The notes below the pieces were generated by a model, which did not search any database, had not been told where the DNA came from, and saw only the letters and a list, made by a program, of their open reading frames with translations. Source: Nocardiaceae bacterium (lineage in GTDB: Bacteria > Actinomycetota > Actinomycetes > Mycobacteriales > Mycobacteriaceae). From it: a stretch of 64,000 bases of DNA. Position 1 is the stretch's first letter. Each line of letters opens with the position of its first letter. The stretch spans positions 1-64,000 of the forward strand of contig JAJFUQ010000208.1 of assembly GCA_021372355.1 (NCBI GenBank), written 5' to 3'. Made by a program: the position numbers and the translations under genes. This document shows positions 1 to 6,199 of the stretch, in pieces.

Positions 1-325
1 GCTCCGCAGGAGTCAACGAAGAATGCTTCGCAATCTGTCGTGCGTTCATCGCGTCGAGCGGATTCCCGTTGTACTCCGAAGCGTGCAGACGGCCGCCCAC
101 CTGCTGGCGCACCATTTCGCGCATTGACGCGCACGCCTCACTCATGCCGATGAGGTGACCGACCATGTCCGACACGTCCCATCCAGGACACTCGGTGGAA
201 GCCGACCACTCCGAGCCCTCCAGCGAGGCGACCAACGAAATCAGGTCGTCATAGACCGACAGCGCGATCTCGCGGGCATCGGACTTGCGGGTAATCGGAC
301 GAATGTCCTCGATCAAAGTGGTCAT
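1..325 (-). CDS. Mycothiol-dependent maleylpyruvate isomerase-like (DinB-fold) protein, C-terminus outside window
   Basis: Reading the minus strand from ATG at 325 gives an open frame to the window edge, about 108 residues, starting MTTLIEDIRPITRKSDAREI. A good ribosome site (GGAGG) lies 6 bases before the ATG. The stretch STECPGWDVSDMVGHLIGMS is the N-terminal signature of the TIGR03083/DinB-like mycothiol-dependent maleylpyruvate isomerase family: a Trp-Asp-Val helix start followed by a His in GHL that is a likely metal ligand. Members use mycothiol for isomerisation or thiol transfer; the actual substrate cannot be read. It is divergent from a TetR gene, with three operator-like palindromes between them, so it is probably repressed by that regulator. 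The frame is incomplete at the left edge. The family call is fairly firm, the reaction is not. Confidence 0.75.
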   Translation of the reverse strand, partial: MTTLIEDIRPITRKSDAREIALSVYDDLISLVASLEGSEWSASTECPGWDVSDMVGHLIGMSEACASMREMVRQQVGGRLHASEYNGNPLDAMNARQIAKHSSLTPAE

Positions 326-345
326 GTGAGCCTCCATCAGGTTGT

Positions 346-410
346 CCTAACACCGTTAGGCTAACGCTGTTAGGAAAACTCCGCAAGGACTTTTCCGAAC
401 ACTGTTAGGA
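346..410. promoter_or_regulatory. Three TetR-type operator palindromes
   Basis: Between the divergent genes are three copies of one palindrome: CCTAACACCGTTAGG (346-360, perfect 6-3-6), CTAACGCTGTTAGG (361-374, directly abutting the first) and GAACACTGTTAGG (397-409, left half degenerate). The consensus is CCTAAC-N3-GTTAGG. Placement between a TetR gene and its divergent neighbour makes them the likely autoregulatory operators. Binding is inferred. Confidence 0.7.
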
Positions 411-417
411 TGAGCTC

Positions 418-996
418 GTGGACCAACGGAGTCAACGCCACCTGGCAACAAAAGACGAACTCATCTCGACCGCCTGGAAGCTGACGGACGAGAAGGGCCT
501 CACCGGCTGGTCGCTGCGAGAACTCGCGCAAGCCAACGGAATCAAAGCCCCATCGCTCTACGTCTACTTCCCTTCGAAGGACCACATCTACGACGAGATG
601 TTCGCCCGCTCCTACGAAGATCTGCTCGAATATCTGAAGCAGGCAGTACTTCCCGACAGTCCGCGCGAACGTCTGCACACCTTCGCAACGCGGTTCTTCG
701 ACTGGGCAGTCAGCAACCCAGCCCGACTTCAGCTCATGTTCTGGCGCGTCGTCCCCGGCTTCGAGCCGTCCGAAAGCTCGTACGCAACCTCAGTCCAAAC
801 GCTGGAACTCATGAAGCAGACCTTCGCCGATATCGGTATCACGGACCCGGGCGCGCTCGACGTCTGGACCGCGCTGACGTCAGGCTTCATCAGCCAGCAG
901 GTCAGCAACGACCCCGGCGGCGACCGGTGGCGAAAACAGCTCGATCAGGCCGTCGACATGTTCGCCGACGCGTATCTCAAGCCTGCTCGAGCTTGA
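418..996 (+). CDS. TetR/AcrR family transcriptional regulator
   Basis: This is a 192-residue protein with the normal TetR length and architecture. The N-terminal helix-turn-helix spans about residues 10-55, with LRELAQANGIKAPSLYVYFP as the recognition region, followed by KDHIYDEM. The C-terminal part has the all-helical WHG-type ligand domain. The start is GTG at 418, ten bases after the third palindrome of the operator cluster, so the protein probably represses itself and the divergent mycothiol-dependent enzyme. The ligand is unknown. Its 3' end overlaps the convergent DsbA-like gene by 20 bases. I am confident in the family; the target assignment follows from position only. Confidence 0.9.
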   Translation: MDQRSQRHLATKDELISTAWKLTDEKGLTGWSLRELAQANGIKAPSLYVYFPSKDHIYDEMFARSYEDLLEYLKQAVLPDSPRERLHTFATRFFDWAVSNPARLQLMFWRVVPGFEPSESSYATSVQTLELMKQTFADIGITDPGALDVWTALTSGFISQQVSNDPGGDRWRKQLDQAVDMFADAYLKPARA

Positions 997-1693
997 CCAC
1001 CCACTGCGCGTCCTGCAGGTCCAGCGCCCTGCCGCTCAAGAACACCGACGGCGTTCCCTCGCCGCCAGCCGCAGCAAGGGATGCCTTCGACGCCGCCGCA
1101 GCAGCCTCCGCCAACTTCACGTTAGCGCCGGTCTTGATGCAGTTGACCGCTTCGTCGTTGGCGCCAGCGGCCTGCGCGAGCGCCGCAAGCTGCGCATTCG
1201 TGTAGTCCTTGTCGCTGTTTTCCTTCGGCTGAATGTCGGGCGAGTACAGCTTCGCGTGGAACGCGGCGTAGGCAATCCCGTTCTCGGTCGCCGCGACACA
1301 CTGGGTCGCAGCGATCGCGCGCGTCGAGTAGTCCTTCGACGCCGACGCAGCATTCAGGAAGTTCATCAGGTGATAGCGGACCGCGAACTTTCCTTCATCG
1401 ATCGACTTCGCGACCTCTTGGCCGAACTTGCGCTCCATTTCACCGCAGAACGGGCACAGCGGGTCCTCATAGACGTCGACGATCTTCGTGACACCGGGCA
1501 GACCCAGCGTCGCGACCCCGTCGGTCCCGAGCGACACCGTCAGGTCCGGGTTCTTTCCGGTGCCATAACCCTCGCTCCGAACGGTGGTCCCGCCCGTCGT
1601 CATGAAGTAGAAAATGGCACCGACCAAGGCAATCGCGATGACGGCCGTCGGGATGATCCACGTCGGCATCGGGCGAGATGAAGTGCGACTCAC
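977..1693 (-). CDS. Membrane-anchored DsbA-like thiol-disulfide oxidoreductase
   Basis: This 238-residue protein has an N-terminal membrane anchor at about residues 11-31, a linker, and a thioredoxin-fold domain of the DsbA_4 type. The redox motif is CPFC (Cys80, Cys83) in VYEDPLCPFCGEMERKF, and the cis-proline loop GTPSVF is near the C-terminus. It should act outside the membrane, oxidising or shuffling disulfides in exported proteins, like M. tuberculosis Rv2969c. The start codon overlaps the stop of the upstream MauE-like gene by four bases (1690-1693), so the two are translationally coupled. A MauE-like partner, instead of the VKOR usual in mycobacteria, suggests a DoxX/MauE-type electron acceptor. 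The gene is convergent with and overlaps the TetR gene by 20 bases. Confidence 0.87.
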   Translation of the reverse strand: MSRTSSRPMPTWIIPTAVIAIALVGAIFYFMTTGGTTVRSEGYGTGKNPDLTVSLGTDGVATLGLPGVTKIVDVYEDPLCPFCGEMERKFGQEVAKSIDEGKFAVRYHLMNFLNAASASKDYSTRAIAATQCVAATENGIAYAAFHAKLYSPDIQPKENSDKDYTNAQLAALAQAAGANDEAVNCIKTGANVKLAEAAAAASKASLAAAGGEGTPSVFLSGRALDLQDAQWVVKLEQA

Positions 1694-2154
1694 GCAGCCA
1701 GGCTAACGCGCGATCCTGAGCCAAGGGCCCAACGACTCTTAGGCCACACACACAACCACGCCGCCAGGGCCAAGAACCCAAGGTCGCGCAGCAGTTCGCG
1801 CACGTAAGTCCATGCATCGATTTCCATGCTCACTCCGCCACCGCCGAAACAACCGCAGTCGATCGACAGTCCGCGAGCCCAGGACGACGCGATCACCGTC
1901 ATCAGAACGATCAGCAGCAAGGCCGAAGCCACCGCCGTCTGCCGCACCGCGAACCCGATCAACAAGAAAAAGCCGAGCAAAAGCTCGAGCAATGGCAGCG
2001 AATTCGCCATCGGATAGATCAGCGACTCAGGCACCAGTTCGTACGCACGCACCGCGACGACCGTTTGCAGCGGATTGGAAGCCTTGATGTACCCCGAGAT
2101 CAACCAGACCGCCGCCAGCCCAAGCCGGGCAACCAAACTGATCCACGAAAGCAC
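1690..2154 (-). CDS. MauE/DoxX-family membrane protein
   Basis: This 154-residue integral membrane protein has about four hydrophobic segments. It carries the MauE/DoxX pattern: VWLISGYIKASNP after the first helix, and a Cys pair in DCGCFGGGG in the loop after the third. MauE was described as needed for disulfide processing of methylamine dehydrogenase. In actinobacteria the family is often next to DsbA-like proteins and probably recycles their thiols through the quinone pool. The GTG start at 2154 has AGGG eight bases upstream. It lies nine bases after the MFS gene and overlaps the DsbA-like gene, so all three look like one operon. There is no sign of methylamine dehydrogenase genes, so the name reflects family only. 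Confidence 0.82.
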   Translation of the reverse strand: MLSWISLVARLGLAAVWLISGYIKASNPLQTVVAVRAYELVPESLIYPMANSLPLLELLLGFFLLIGFAVRQTAVASALLLIVLMTVIASSWARGLSIDCGCFGGGGVSMEIDAWTYVRELLRDLGFLALAAWLCVWPKSRWALGSGSRVSLAA

Positions 2155-2163
2155 AAGCCGACC

Positions 2164-3348
2164 CTACCGACGCAACGTTTCCGGGGTCCGCACCCACACG
2201 AGCGAGCCGATCAACAGCACGACTCCCGTCACCACGAATGCCGTCCCGAACGACCACTGTTCCGCCACCACGCCGGCAACGACCGGACCGATTACTGCAC
2301 CGAGATCGGACACCATCTGGAAGGTCGCCAAGACCGGGCCGCCGCGAGATTTCGCACCGAGAACATCCGCGACGACCGCCTGCATCGCTGGATTCATGAG
2401 CCCCGAACAAAGTCCGGCCACGAAGGACATCGCCAGGAACGGAACGATTCCCGGCGACAGACCCATCCCGATGGTCGCGACTCCCGAGACAAACAGTCCA
2501 CTCACCAACATCGGCCGGCGACCGATGAAATCCGCCCCGCGGCCGGCCAACAGCAGGACAAGCACGTTGCCGACGGCGAACACCGTCAGTGCCACACCGG
2601 ACATCGTCGAGTCCTGGCGCATCACTTCGACGACGAACAATGGGACGACTGCCATCCGCACACCGAACAACGCCCAACCGTTAATGAAGCTCGCCAACAC
2701 AGCCGAGCGATACGGCGCCAATCGCACCGCATCGGACAACGCCATCCGCGCCCCACTCGCGACGTCCGGCGCCGCCAGATGTGAACCGCGCAACGCGAAG
2801 TACACGACCCCAGCAGCCACCAGTAGCGCGACTGCGTAGATCACGAACGGCGCCCGCAGCCCCAGGAACGCGAACGCAGAACCCAGCAGCGGTCCCCCGA
2901 CGGAACCGACCAAGAACGACGTCCCGTACAGACCCGCAGCACGACCACGTGCCGAAGCCGGGGAGATTCGGATCAACAATCCGAGCGCCGAAACCGTGAA
3001 CATCGTCGACCCGATGCCGCCCGCAGCTCGAACGATCATCAACTGCCAATACGTCTGCGCGACAGCACAAAGCCCCGTCGACACCGCGACGATCAGCAGA
3101 CCAACGAGATAGACCGGCTGCTCGCCAAGCCACTGGACCAATCGCCCGGATACCGGGGCGAACACAAGCCGCATGCCAGCGAACGCACTGATCACTGCCG
3201 AAGCGGCCGTGAGGCTGACGCCGAAACTGTGCGCAAATTCGGGGAGAACCGGGGCAATCAAGCCGTATCCGAGGGCGATCACGAACGACGATGCGACCAG
3301 AACCCAAATCTCGGACGGCAGCTTCTCCCGGGTCGCCGTTGTCGCCAT
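2164..3348 (-). CDS. Major facilitator superfamily exporter
   Basis: This 394-residue protein has roughly twelve hydrophobic segments. The MFS loop motif appears in the first half around FAPVSGRLVQWLGEQPVYLV and again in the second half around GRGADFIGRRPMLVSG. The start is ATG at 3348; the longer open frame upstream would run into the divergent TetR gene. Length and motif placement fit DHA1-type drug/H+ antiporters. It begins an apparent operon with the MauE-like and DsbA-like genes and is divergent from a TetR gene, separated by 72 bases that contain a palindrome. That arrangement is typical of an efflux pump controlled by its neighbour. The substrate is unknown. Confidence 0.88.
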   Translation of the reverse strand: MATTATREKLPSEIWVLVASSFVIALGYGLIAPVLPEFAHSFGVSLTAASAVISAFAGMRLVFAPVSGRLVQWLGEQPVYLVGLLIVAVSTGLCAVAQTYWQLMIVRAAGGIGSTMFTVSALGLLIRISPASARGRAAGLYGTSFLVGSVGGPLLGSAFAFLGLRAPFVIYAVALLVAAGVVYFALRGSHLAAPDVASGARMALSDAVRLAPYRSAVLASFINGWALFGVRMAVVPLFVVEVMRQDSTMSGVALTVFAVGNVLVLLLAGRGADFIGRRPMLVSGLFVSGVATIGMGLSPGIVPFLAMSFVAGLCSGLMNPAMQAVVADVLGAKSRGGPVLATFQMVSDLGAVIGPVVAGVVAEQWSFGTAFVVTGVVLLIGSLVWVRTPETLRR

Positions 3349-3375
3349 ACAGCAAGCGTATCCCGCCCCATAAGC

Positions 3376-3401
3376 GGAGGTCACATCACCGTTTGACCTC
3401 C
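3376..3401. promoter_or_regulatory. Candidate TetR operator between MFS and TetR genes
   Basis: The arms GGAGGTCA (3376-3383) and TGACCTCC (3394-3401) form a perfect 8-bp inverted repeat with a ten-base centre. It sits in the 72-base gap between divergent starts and probably overlaps both promoters, 19 bases before the TetR GTG. The arms also resemble ribosome-binding sequence, so some of the match could be incidental. Confidence 0.5.
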
Positions 3402-3420
3402 TGTTGCTACACTCGGGCCT

Positions 3421-4086
3421 GTGACCACGATCGATGCGCCTACCTCGCCGACCGGGCGACGGCTGCGCGCGGATGCGGCACGCAACCAGCAGCGCATCCT
3501 GGAAGCTGCACAAGAACTGTTCGCACTCCGCGGTCTCGACATCAGCCTCGACGACGTCGCCGCACACGCAGGTGTCGGCGTCGGCACGGTCTACCGCCGG
3601 TTCGCGAACAAGCAGGAATTGATCGACGGCGTCTTCGAAGACGGCGTCAACCGCATGTCCGAGAGCGCAGAACTCGCACTCAAGACGGACAACGCCTGGG
3701 ACGGACTCGTCAATTACTTCGAGTACGTCCTGCACAACTTCGCCTGCAGCCGTGGATTCGCCGAAGTCGTCAAGGGCTCGACCGAGGGACGCGAGCGCTT
3801 CACCTCGATGCGTGACCGCATGCGCCCGGCGGTCGAAGAGCTGATCCAGCGCGCCAAGGACGAAGGCTCACTCCGCACGGACGCTGCGCCCCAAGACTTT
3901 TTCGCGATGATCTTCATGGTCGACTCGATCGCACAGTTCGCCCGGCAGGTGAACCCGGAAGTGTGGCGCCGCTACTTCGGGCTCGTGCTCGACGGTTTGC
4001 GTGCAGACGGGTTCGCCCGTGAACCGATTACCACGCCGCCGATGACTGATCGACAGATTGAGACGGCGAAGACTTCCTGTCTCTGA
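3421..4086 (+). CDS. TetR/AcrR family transcriptional regulator
   Basis: The 221-residue product has a TetR DNA-binding domain at about residues 18-65 (RILEAAQELFALRGLDISLD, then AAHAGVGVGTVYRRFANKQ). The C-terminal domain follows the common actinobacterial pattern in which RDRMRPAVEELIQRA begins the ligand pocket. The start is GTG at 3421. It is divergent from the MFS exporter operon, with an inverted repeat between, and 56 bases upstream of a same-strand DUF4188 gene, so it may control both. Such pairs usually sense the exported compound. The family call is firm; the targets are inferred from position. Confidence 0.9.
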   Translation: MTTIDAPTSPTGRRLRADAARNQQRILEAAQELFALRGLDISLDDVAAHAGVGVGTVYRRFANKQELIDGVFEDGVNRMSESAELALKTDNAWDGLVNYFEYVLHNFACSRGFAEVVKGSTEGRERFTSMRDRMRPAVEELIQRAKDEGSLRTDAAPQDFFAMIFMVDSIAQFARQVNPEVWRRYFGLVLDGLRADGFAREPITTPPMTDRQIETAKTSCL

Positions 4087-4142
4087 CTCGCGGGCACACC
4101 AGAACTGGGTGACGATTAAGAAGTCGCTCTCCAGGAGGTCGA

Positions 4143-4619
4143 ATGCCCGCGATCAACAAAGGCCGCCACACCGCAAGGATCGAAGGCGACTTCGTCGTCT
4201 TCCTCATCGGTGCACGGATCAACTGGCGAAACCCGATCCAGAGCCTGCGAGACCTGGGCGGATTCAAGTTCGGCATGCCAGGCATGCTCAAGTACCTCAC
4301 CGAGCACCCCGAGAAGGGGCTTCTGGCCTACGAACAGCCTGGCGGCACCACGGTCATTCAGTACTGTCGATCGTTCGCACATCTCGAGGCGTTCTCAAAG
4401 GACAAGAACGATCCGCACTACCAGTCGTGGCGCAACTACTGGAAGCGCGTCGGCAAGTCCGATCGCACCGGAATCTGGCACGAGACGTTCCTTGTCCGCG
4501 CGGGTGAGTACGAAGCGATCTACGGCAACATGCCGACTCACGGCCTCGCGAAAGCCGGCGAACTCGAGCCCCTGCATGCGAGCAGTTCCGCACGAGAACG
4601 CCTGTCCGGCAAGGTCTAA
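4143..4619 (+). CDS. DUF4188 (monooxygenase-like) protein
   Basis: This 158-residue protein matches the DUF4188 pattern: GRHTARIEGDFVVFLIGARI at the start, then WRNPIQSL, PGMLKYLTEHPEKGLL, IQYCRSFAHLEAFSKD and HPYYQSWRNYW-like DPHYQSWRNYWKRVGKS. The fold is a dimeric alpha/beta barrel related to YdhR-type small monooxygenases. No cofactor-binding residues can be named and the substrate is unknown. The ribosome site CAGGAGG is six bases before the ATG. It follows the TetR gene on the same strand. Its TAA overlaps the TAG of the convergent Tyr-rich gene by two bases, leaving no room for a terminator between the genes. Confidence 0.85.
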   Translation: MPAINKGRHTARIEGDFVVFLIGARINWRNPIQSLRDLGGFKFGMPGMLKYLTEHPEKGLLAYEQPGGTTVIQYCRSFAHLEAFSKDKNDPHYQSWRNYWKRVGKSDRTGIWHETFLVRAGEYEAIYGNMPTHGLAKAGELEPLHASSSARERLSGKV

Positions 4620-4843
4620 TAGCCGCCGTCCGAGTAGTAATCCGACGTATACGTCGACCCGTACGCGTCCGCACCGCCGACGTACATCTCCGTGCTCTGG
4701 TTCCAGTCCGACCACGACTGGTCGTTCCAGTACGACGATCCCGAGTAGTCCCCCGCGTTGTACGCATCCCATGAGAGCTGATTCGCCTCGTTCGACGACC
4801 CCGAGTAGTCCATGTACCCGTAGTCGTATCCGTAGTCGTCCAT
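4616..4843 (-). CDS. Tyr/Ser/Asp-rich low-complexity protein of 75 residues
   Basis: From ATG at 4843, with AAGGGA about eight bases upstream, the frame gives 75 residues beginning MDDYGYDYGYMDYSG. By my count it has 14 Tyr, 11 Asp and 4 Trp, with many Ser and Gly, and no Lys, Arg, His, Cys, Pro, Phe or Ile at all. It must be extremely acidic. There is no signal peptide, membrane segment or recognisable domain. DYSGSS occurs almost exactly twice (MDYSGSS and GDYSGSS), suggesting internal duplication. Aromatic-acidic composition like this is typical of disordered, self-associating or surface-binding proteins. The stop overlaps that of the convergent DUF4188 gene. Function unknown. The strong start and biased but sensible composition argue for a real gene. 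Confidence 0.6.
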   Translation of the reverse strand: MDDYGYDYGYMDYSGSSNEANQLSWDAYNAGDYSGSSYWNDQSWSDWNQSTEMYVGGADAYGSTYTSDYYSDGGY

Positions 4844-5067
4844 TGCCGATCCCTTTCCTGCCGTTGGGGTGTGACAGGTAGGAGTCGACCGACAGCACGA
4901 AAGTTCCCCCGATCGACGGAGCACTGGCTCAGCCGACAAACGCTCCGATCGGCGGACACAACCGAACGCCCAGGTCAACGATCCTTTTCTCAAGCACAAA
5001 CCGAGAAGGAAGGACACGAGCGCCGGAACAAACCGCGACAAAGGCGCCGCCGTTCTGACGCAACGGG

Positions 5068-5099
5068 AGAGGCCCCGATCCTGATGGATCGGGGCCTCT
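5068..5099 (-). terminator. Hairpin terminator downstream of tmRNA
   Basis: The arms AGAGGCCCCGATCC (5068-5081) and GGATCGGGGCCTCT (5086-5099) make a perfect 14-bp stem with a four-base loop. It begins four bases beyond the mature tmRNA 3' end. No T-run follows on the minus strand, which is common for actinobacterial terminators. The hairpin is symmetric and could also act on plus-strand transcripts. Confidence 0.85.
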
Positions 5100-5102
5100 T
5101 CG

Positions 5103-5484
5103 TGGAGCTGCCGGGAATTGAACCCGGGTCCTCCGCCGTTTCGCTAGGGCTTCTCCGTGTGCAGTTCGCTATGCCTCTACTCGGATCTCACAGTCACGCG
5201 AACAAGCTGCGATGACGATCCCAGTCACTGTTTGATGTCCCGCTCGGTCCCGTGACCGGACCGCGCGGTTTGTCCCTCTAGCTGATGCCAGGATCCGGGC
5301 CGAGGGCGCTCCCGGTCTGACAGTGAAGAAACCTCAGCTGCTAATTAGGCAGCGAGAACGAGGTCTTCACGCGCAACGTTAGAGTTGGCGCTTAATTGGT
5401 TGCAGCGACGCTTAACGGTGGTCTCTTGCCTGCACCGACACGCTTCCCCTAATCCCACGTACGCAGTCGAAACCGTTCAGCCCC
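5103..5484 (-). ncRNA. ssrA: tmRNA (transfer-messenger RNA)
   Basis: The minus strand reads GGGGCTGAACGGTTTCGACT at the 5' end (from 5484) and ends GGTTCAATTCCCGGCAGCTCCA (T arm and acceptor; 3' A at 5103). The 7-bp acceptor stem GGGGCUG/CAGCUCC closes the tRNA-like domain. The CCA end is not encoded. The total of about 382 nt is normal for a one-piece tmRNA. The tag frame runs from the resume codon GCC (5389-5387) to TAA (5347-5345) and encodes ANSNVAREDLVLAA, with a second in-frame-like TAG just after. tmRNA with SmpB rescues stalled ribosomes and tags the product for proteolysis. smpB is about 4.3 kb away on the same strand. Confidence 0.97.
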
Positions 5485-5537
5485 GTACGTTCCGACACTT
5501 TGCCGGACTTTCAACTTTAACACCAACCGCCACCGGT

Positions 5538-6107
5538 TTATTTCCGCGGCAAGTGCAGGTCGAGCAGCTCCTCGAGATGCTTTTGCGTCGCCAGCAGTGG
5601 TTCCGCCGAAGACGACGACATGCAGCGGAACGTCGCACCTTCGACCGAGCTGACCATGAACATCGCCAGCGACCGCGCCTTATCCTCGGGCACGCCATGC
5701 TCGAGGAGGTTCGCGCGGATCTTCGACTCCCAGTCGACGAACGCCTCCTCGGCGATCGCCGCAGCCTCCGGCAATGCATTCTTCGCCATCGCCGCAGACA
5801 CGATCGGGCAGCCCAGGCTGAAGCCGTCCGACTCGAGCCAGCCCTTCCAGCCCTCGACGAACATCGCCAAACCTGCCCGCGGCTCCATCCGCGCACCGAG
5901 GTCGAACAGCTGGCCAAGCAATGCAGCCGCATCCTTCGTCGCCTCGACCGCCACATCGGCGACACCACGAGGGAAGTGCGTGTAGAGCGACCGCCGCGCC
6001 GTGCCGCTGTCCGCGAGGATGTCCGCGATCGCCAGGTTGGCGAGGCCATTGCGGCGCCCGAGTGCGATCGCGCTAGAGATGATCCGCGAGCGAGCTTCAG
6101 TTGCCAT
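5538..6107 (-). CDS. TetR family regulator (LmrA/YxaF-like)
   Basis: The 189-residue protein starts at ATG 6107 (MATEARSRIISSAIALGRRN) and has an N-terminal TetR helix-turn-helix, with the recognition region LADSGTARRSLYTHFPRGVA. The C-terminal domain contains GWLESDGFSLGCPIVS, typical of the LmrA/YxaF subfamily, whose members often sense flavonoids or other aromatic compounds. An ATG three codons earlier (6116) is possible. The gene is divergent from the fused OYE/Ddn-like reductase, and two closely related palindromes lie between them. The simplest reading is a repressor of itself and the reductase that is released by an electrophilic or aromatic substrate. Confidence 0.9.
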   Translation of the reverse strand: MATEARSRIISSAIALGRRNGLANLAIADILADSGTARRSLYTHFPRGVADVAVEATKDAAALLGQLFDLGARMEPRAGLAMFVEGWKGWLESDGFSLGCPIVSAAMAKNALPEAAAIAEEAFVDWESKIRANLLEHGVPEDKARSLAMFMVSSVEGATFRCMSSSSAEPLLATQKHLEELLDLHLPRK

Positions 6108-6118
6108 GAAACCCATAC

Positions 6119-6180
6119 TAGACGAGTTCGTCTACTTTGCGGTAGCGTCGGCGGCAATCAAGTAGACGAAGCCGTCTACT
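6119..6180. promoter_or_regulatory. Paired TetR operators TAGACGA-N2-TCGTCTA
   Basis: A perfect 16-bp palindrome TAGACGAGTTCGTCTA occupies 6119-6134. A second copy, AGTAGACGAAGCCGTCTACT, occupies 6161-6180 with 8-bp arms and a four-base centre. TAGACNNNNNNGTCTA is the type of site bound by LmrA/YxaF-like TetR proteins. The second copy ends 19 bases before the reductase ATG and the first begins 12 bases before the regulator ATG, so both genes would be repressed. Confidence 0.8.
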
Positions 6181-6199
6181 TAGATCCAAGGAGACGCAC

